NCBI GenBank assembly: GCA_016192705.1 | Contig: JACPTQ010000012.1 | Span: 27,076 to 91,075, forward strand | Length of the DNA stretch: 64,000 bases | Origin: Deltaproteobacteria bacterium | GTDB lineage: Bacteria > Myxococcota > JACPTQ01 | Direction: 5' to 3' | Shown here: piece after piece, positions 62,027 to 64,000 of the stretch | How the letters are laid out: each line of letters opens with the position of its first letter | Position numbering within the stretch: the stretch's first letter is position 1 | Program-made: the position numbers and the translations under genes | Notes under the pieces: model-generated | The model's input: only the letters and a program-made list of their open reading frames with translations | The model's database searches: none | What the model was told of the DNA's origin: nothing

Positions 62027-62869
62027 TTACCGCGCAGGTGTAAGCTCGACTCTCTTCGCTGCAGGCGCCGCGAAGTCGAAAATCAGGTACTCGCCGCGTT
62101 GTTTGACGACGGGCGCTGCGTTCGCGCGCAGATGGATCGCGATCGTCACGACTTCGCCCTTTCGCGTCGCTTTCGTTTCGATGCGGCGCACCACGCTCGG
62201 GAAAAAGCTCGTGTCGAGAAACCGCGTCACGTTGCTGCGTGCGACCTTGGTTTGTTTCAGCGTAACTTCGACCAGCTTCGCTTTTTCGGTTCCCAGGCTG
62301 TACCCGACCTTTGCCGTGGTTCGAACAAAAATGCGCGACAAATCTTTGGCGTGGTGAAAGCCGACCCATGTGAGACGCTTCGTGGCGTCACTGACAGGCG
62401 CCGTGTCGACGTCGTCTGGGATCGGTGGCAGGTCGATGACCTTCGGCCGCTTCGGGGGGGGATCCTTTTTTATCGGATCAGATGGGTCCGGCGTTTTTCG
62501 TTTCTCTACTTCGACTTCGATGATGACGTCGTTGTCTTTTGTCGTGACGCTGTATCTCGGCTCCCTCGAGAACGTCACCGTCGCACGAACAGTCGTCGCG
62601 TCGGCTTTTTCGAAGGTGAGCTTTTTCACCGGTGGGCGATCGACGTCGTACACGGCGGCGATATCGCCGCGCGCCGCATCCGAGATTTCGATCACCACGC
62701 GCGGCGGGTCGGTTAGGCTCGACTGCGTGAATGTGGGGGGCTCGCTGCCGCGAATCTTAATGCGAAGCTTCGTGCTCTCATCGTCGAGTAAGACCTTGTC
62801 GAGTCGGTTCGATGGCGTCTGCGCGAGGAGGGCGCCGGCGAAGGCAACGAGGCCGAGAAAAATCCCCAT
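62027..62869 (-). CDS. AMIN-domain secreted protein
   Basis: About 280 residues from the ATG at 62869, which places a signal peptide (MGIFLGLVAFAGALLAQ) at the N-terminus. Two AMIN-like beta modules lie at ~20-125 (LRIKIRGSEPPTFTQSSL; PRVVIEISDAARG; SVTTKDNDVIIEVE) and ~160-280 (RIFVRTTAKVGYSLG; EYLIFDFAAPAAK), separated by a Pro-rich linker (DPPPKRPKVIDLPPIPDD). AMIN domains bind peptidoglycan in PilQ and AmiC. No secretin or amidase domain follows. Confidence 0.8.
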   Translation of the reverse strand: MGIFLGLVAFAGALLAQTPSNRLDKVLLDDESTKLRIKIRGSEPPTFTQSSLTDPPRVVIEISDAARGDIAAVYDVDRPPVKKLTFEKADATTVRATVTFSREPRYSVTTKDNDVIIEVEVEKRKTPDPSDPIKKDPPPKRPKVIDLPPIPDDVDTAPVSDATKRLTWVGFHHAKDLSRIFVRTTAKVGYSLGTEKAKLVEVTLKQTKVARSNVTRFLDTSFFPSVVRRIETKATRKGEVVTIAIHLRANAAPVVKQRGEYLIFDFAAPAAKRVELTPAR

Positions 62870-62957
62870 TTCATATGAATTGTACTCGCTTATGCGTCGC
62901 GCGATCCAGAATTGCACTTTAAGGTCTGGTCCCAGTCGGAACCTGTGGGACGGTTCG

Positions 62958-64000
62958 CTACTCTTCCAAATACGGCTTGAGGCGATCGGCTTCGTCGCAG
63001 TCGCGGAGTTTCTCGAGCGCCTTCATCTCAATTTGCCGAATCCGCTCGCGCGTGACGTCGAACTGCTTTCCGACCTCTTCGAGTGTGAAGTCGTCGCGCT
63101 CTTCGAGCCCAAAGCGCAGCCGCAGCACTTTTTCCTCGCGCGGCGTCAGCGTCGCGAGCACCGCGCGCACCTGCTTCGCCATATCCTTTTCGAGAACGGT
63201 CGCACCAGGCGCACGCTCGGTGGTGTCCTCGACAAAGTCGCCGATATGGGAATCGTCTTCGCCAATCGGGGCATCCAACGAAATCGGGTCGCGTGCCGCC
63301 TTGATCGCGAGGCAGATGCAATCGACGGGCAGCCCCATGCGTTTCGCGATCTCCTCTGGCTCCGGCTCACGCCCTAGCTCCTGCAACAAAACGCGCGTTG
63401 CGCGGTGCAGTTTGTTGATCGTTTCGATCATATGCACCGGGATCCGAATCGTCCGCGCCTGGTCTGCGATGGCGCGCGTGATCGACTGCCGAATCCACCA
63501 CGTCGCATACGTCGAGAACTTGTGCCCGCGCCGATACTCGAACTTCTCGACCGCCTTGATGAGGCCGATGTTTCCTTCCTGCACCAGATCGAGAAAGTGC
63601 ATTCCGCGATTCGAATACCGCTTCGCTATCGAGACGACGAGCCGCAAGTTCGCCCGTGTCATCGCCGCCTTCGCTGTTTCCGCCGACGCTTCACCCGTGC
63701 GAATCGCCTCGCCCGCTTCGAGAATCTGAGCCAACTTCAGCTGCACCTCTTCTTCGAGGCGCTTAACTTCGGTCGCCACGCGGTTCACCTCGTCGACGAG
63801 TCCGCTCCAAGCGGTTGCGCTCATCGGCCGTTTTTTCGCCCACGCCGGGACGGCACGACCACGCGCGGCGCGCGCGACTTCTACAAACCCGCGCCTTGTT
63901 CGACTCTCGATTCGTTTCATTCGCTCCGCGAGCCGTTTCGCCGCCCCCTCAAGCGATCGCACGCGATCCACGATTGCGCGCTCACGCACGCGGCTCAGGC
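62958..64000 (-). CDS. rpoD: Primary RNA polymerase sigma factor RpoD, N-terminus cut by window edge
   Basis: An open frame of about 347 codons continues to the right edge without a stop, so the N-terminus lies outside. Present are the end of a basic/helical non-conserved region, region 2 ([60 protein letters not shown]), region 3 ([14 protein letters not shown]) and region 4 ([15 protein letters not shown] and the [16 protein letters not shown] helix-turn-helix). Region 2.4 and 4.2 residues are those of housekeeping sigma-70. The extreme C-terminus ([14 protein letters not shown]) differs from the usual HPSRSR tail. A primary-like RpoS is less likely. Confidence 0.9.
   Translation of the reverse strand, partial: LSRVRERAIVDRVRSLEGAAKRLAERMKRIESRTRRGFVEVARAARGRAVPAWAKKRPMSATAWSGLVDEVNRVATEVKRLEEEVQLKLAQILEAGEAIRTGEASAETAKAAMTRANLRLVVSIAKRYSNRGMHFLDLVQEGNIGLIKAVEKFEYRRGHKFSTYATWWIRQSITRAIADQARTIRIPVHMIETINKLHRATRVLLQELGREPEPEEIAKRMGLPVDCICLAIKAARDPISLDAPIGEDDSHIGDFVEDTTERAPGATVLEKDMAKQVRAVLATLTPREEKVLRLRFGLEERDDFTLEEVGKQFDVTRERIRQIEMKALEKLRDCDEADRLKPYLEE

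Noticed and set aside
61932..62369. Extended N-terminus of the PfkB kinase
   Set aside because: It would overlap the AMIN gene by over 300 bases and adds Arg-rich sequence unlike the family.

Overview
The window looks like a piece of chromosome from a GC-rich Gram-negative bacterium, most likely a member of the Myxococcota (old Deltaproteobacteria). The evidence is a secreted Cys-rich protein ending in a MYXO-CTERM-like tail (Gly-Cys, a hydrophobic stretch, then RRR), a very large multi-repeat secreted protein with C-terminal delta-60 repeats, an OmpA-type outer-membrane protein, a MacAB/TolC-type efflux operon, and frequent GTG/TTG starts. The phylum call is inference; no rRNA or tRNA gene was seen to confirm it.

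Region 1 (1-21.1 kb) is a surface-polysaccharide locus. A minus-strand pair (a truncated glycosyltransferase and a methyltransferase/coiled-coil protein) diverges from a long plus-strand run: NAD-sugar epimerase, heptose kinase HddA, GT2 glycosyltransferase, FAD sugar-mutase-like protein, membrane protein, heptose bisphosphate phosphatase GmhB, SIS isomerase, transaldolase, nucleotidyltransferase HddC, methyltransferase, GtrA, a 1056-aa GT2-GT4 glycosyltransferase, the Wzm/Wzt ABC exporter, another membrane protein and a GT2-methyltransferase fusion. Many genes overlap as ATGA, implying translational coupling. The set reads as GDP-D-glycero-D-manno-heptose synthesis with a dedicated transaldolase, assembly of a heptose-containing glycan, and ABC-dependent export. 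The methyltransferase plus long coiled coil, together with a Wzt carrying a C-terminal extension, recalls the WbdD/Wzt cap-and-ruler system of E. coli O9a.

Region 2 (21.0-27.7 kb) is housekeeping and hypothetical: an amidohydrolase, an acyl-CoA dehydrogenase, a secreted glutaredoxin-like protein, a secreted orphan and a small membrane protein. Region 3 (27.8-32.6 kb) is a tightly coupled macA-macB(ATPase)-macB(permease)-tolC-like operon. Region 4 (32.6-41.6 kb) holds a Cys-rich 54-aa-repeat protein broken by a 29-nt deletion inside its repeat array, an OmpA protein, a PAS-GAF histidine kinase, an AtoE short-chain fatty acid transporter and an O-methyltransferase. Two or three short dispersed repeats lie in and between these genes.

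Region 5 (41.9-57.8 kb) is one gene of about 15.9 kb encoding about 5295 residues: a Kelch-like region with about 24 blades, a long right-handed beta-helix, two PA14-like domains, Ig/HYR-like and Fn3-like domains, an unrecognised Cys-containing helical region, and seven delta-60 repeats. It is the most unusual object in the window. Region 6 (57.8-64 kb), all on the minus strand, holds a FliA/SigB-like sigma factor, a TrmH-type RNA methyltransferase, a CvpA-like membrane protein, a GT4 glycosyltransferase, a PfkB/HldE-type sugar kinase, an AMIN-domain protein and the C-terminal part of the primary sigma factor RpoD, cut by the window end. No tRNA, rRNA, CRISPR array or insertion sequence was recognised.
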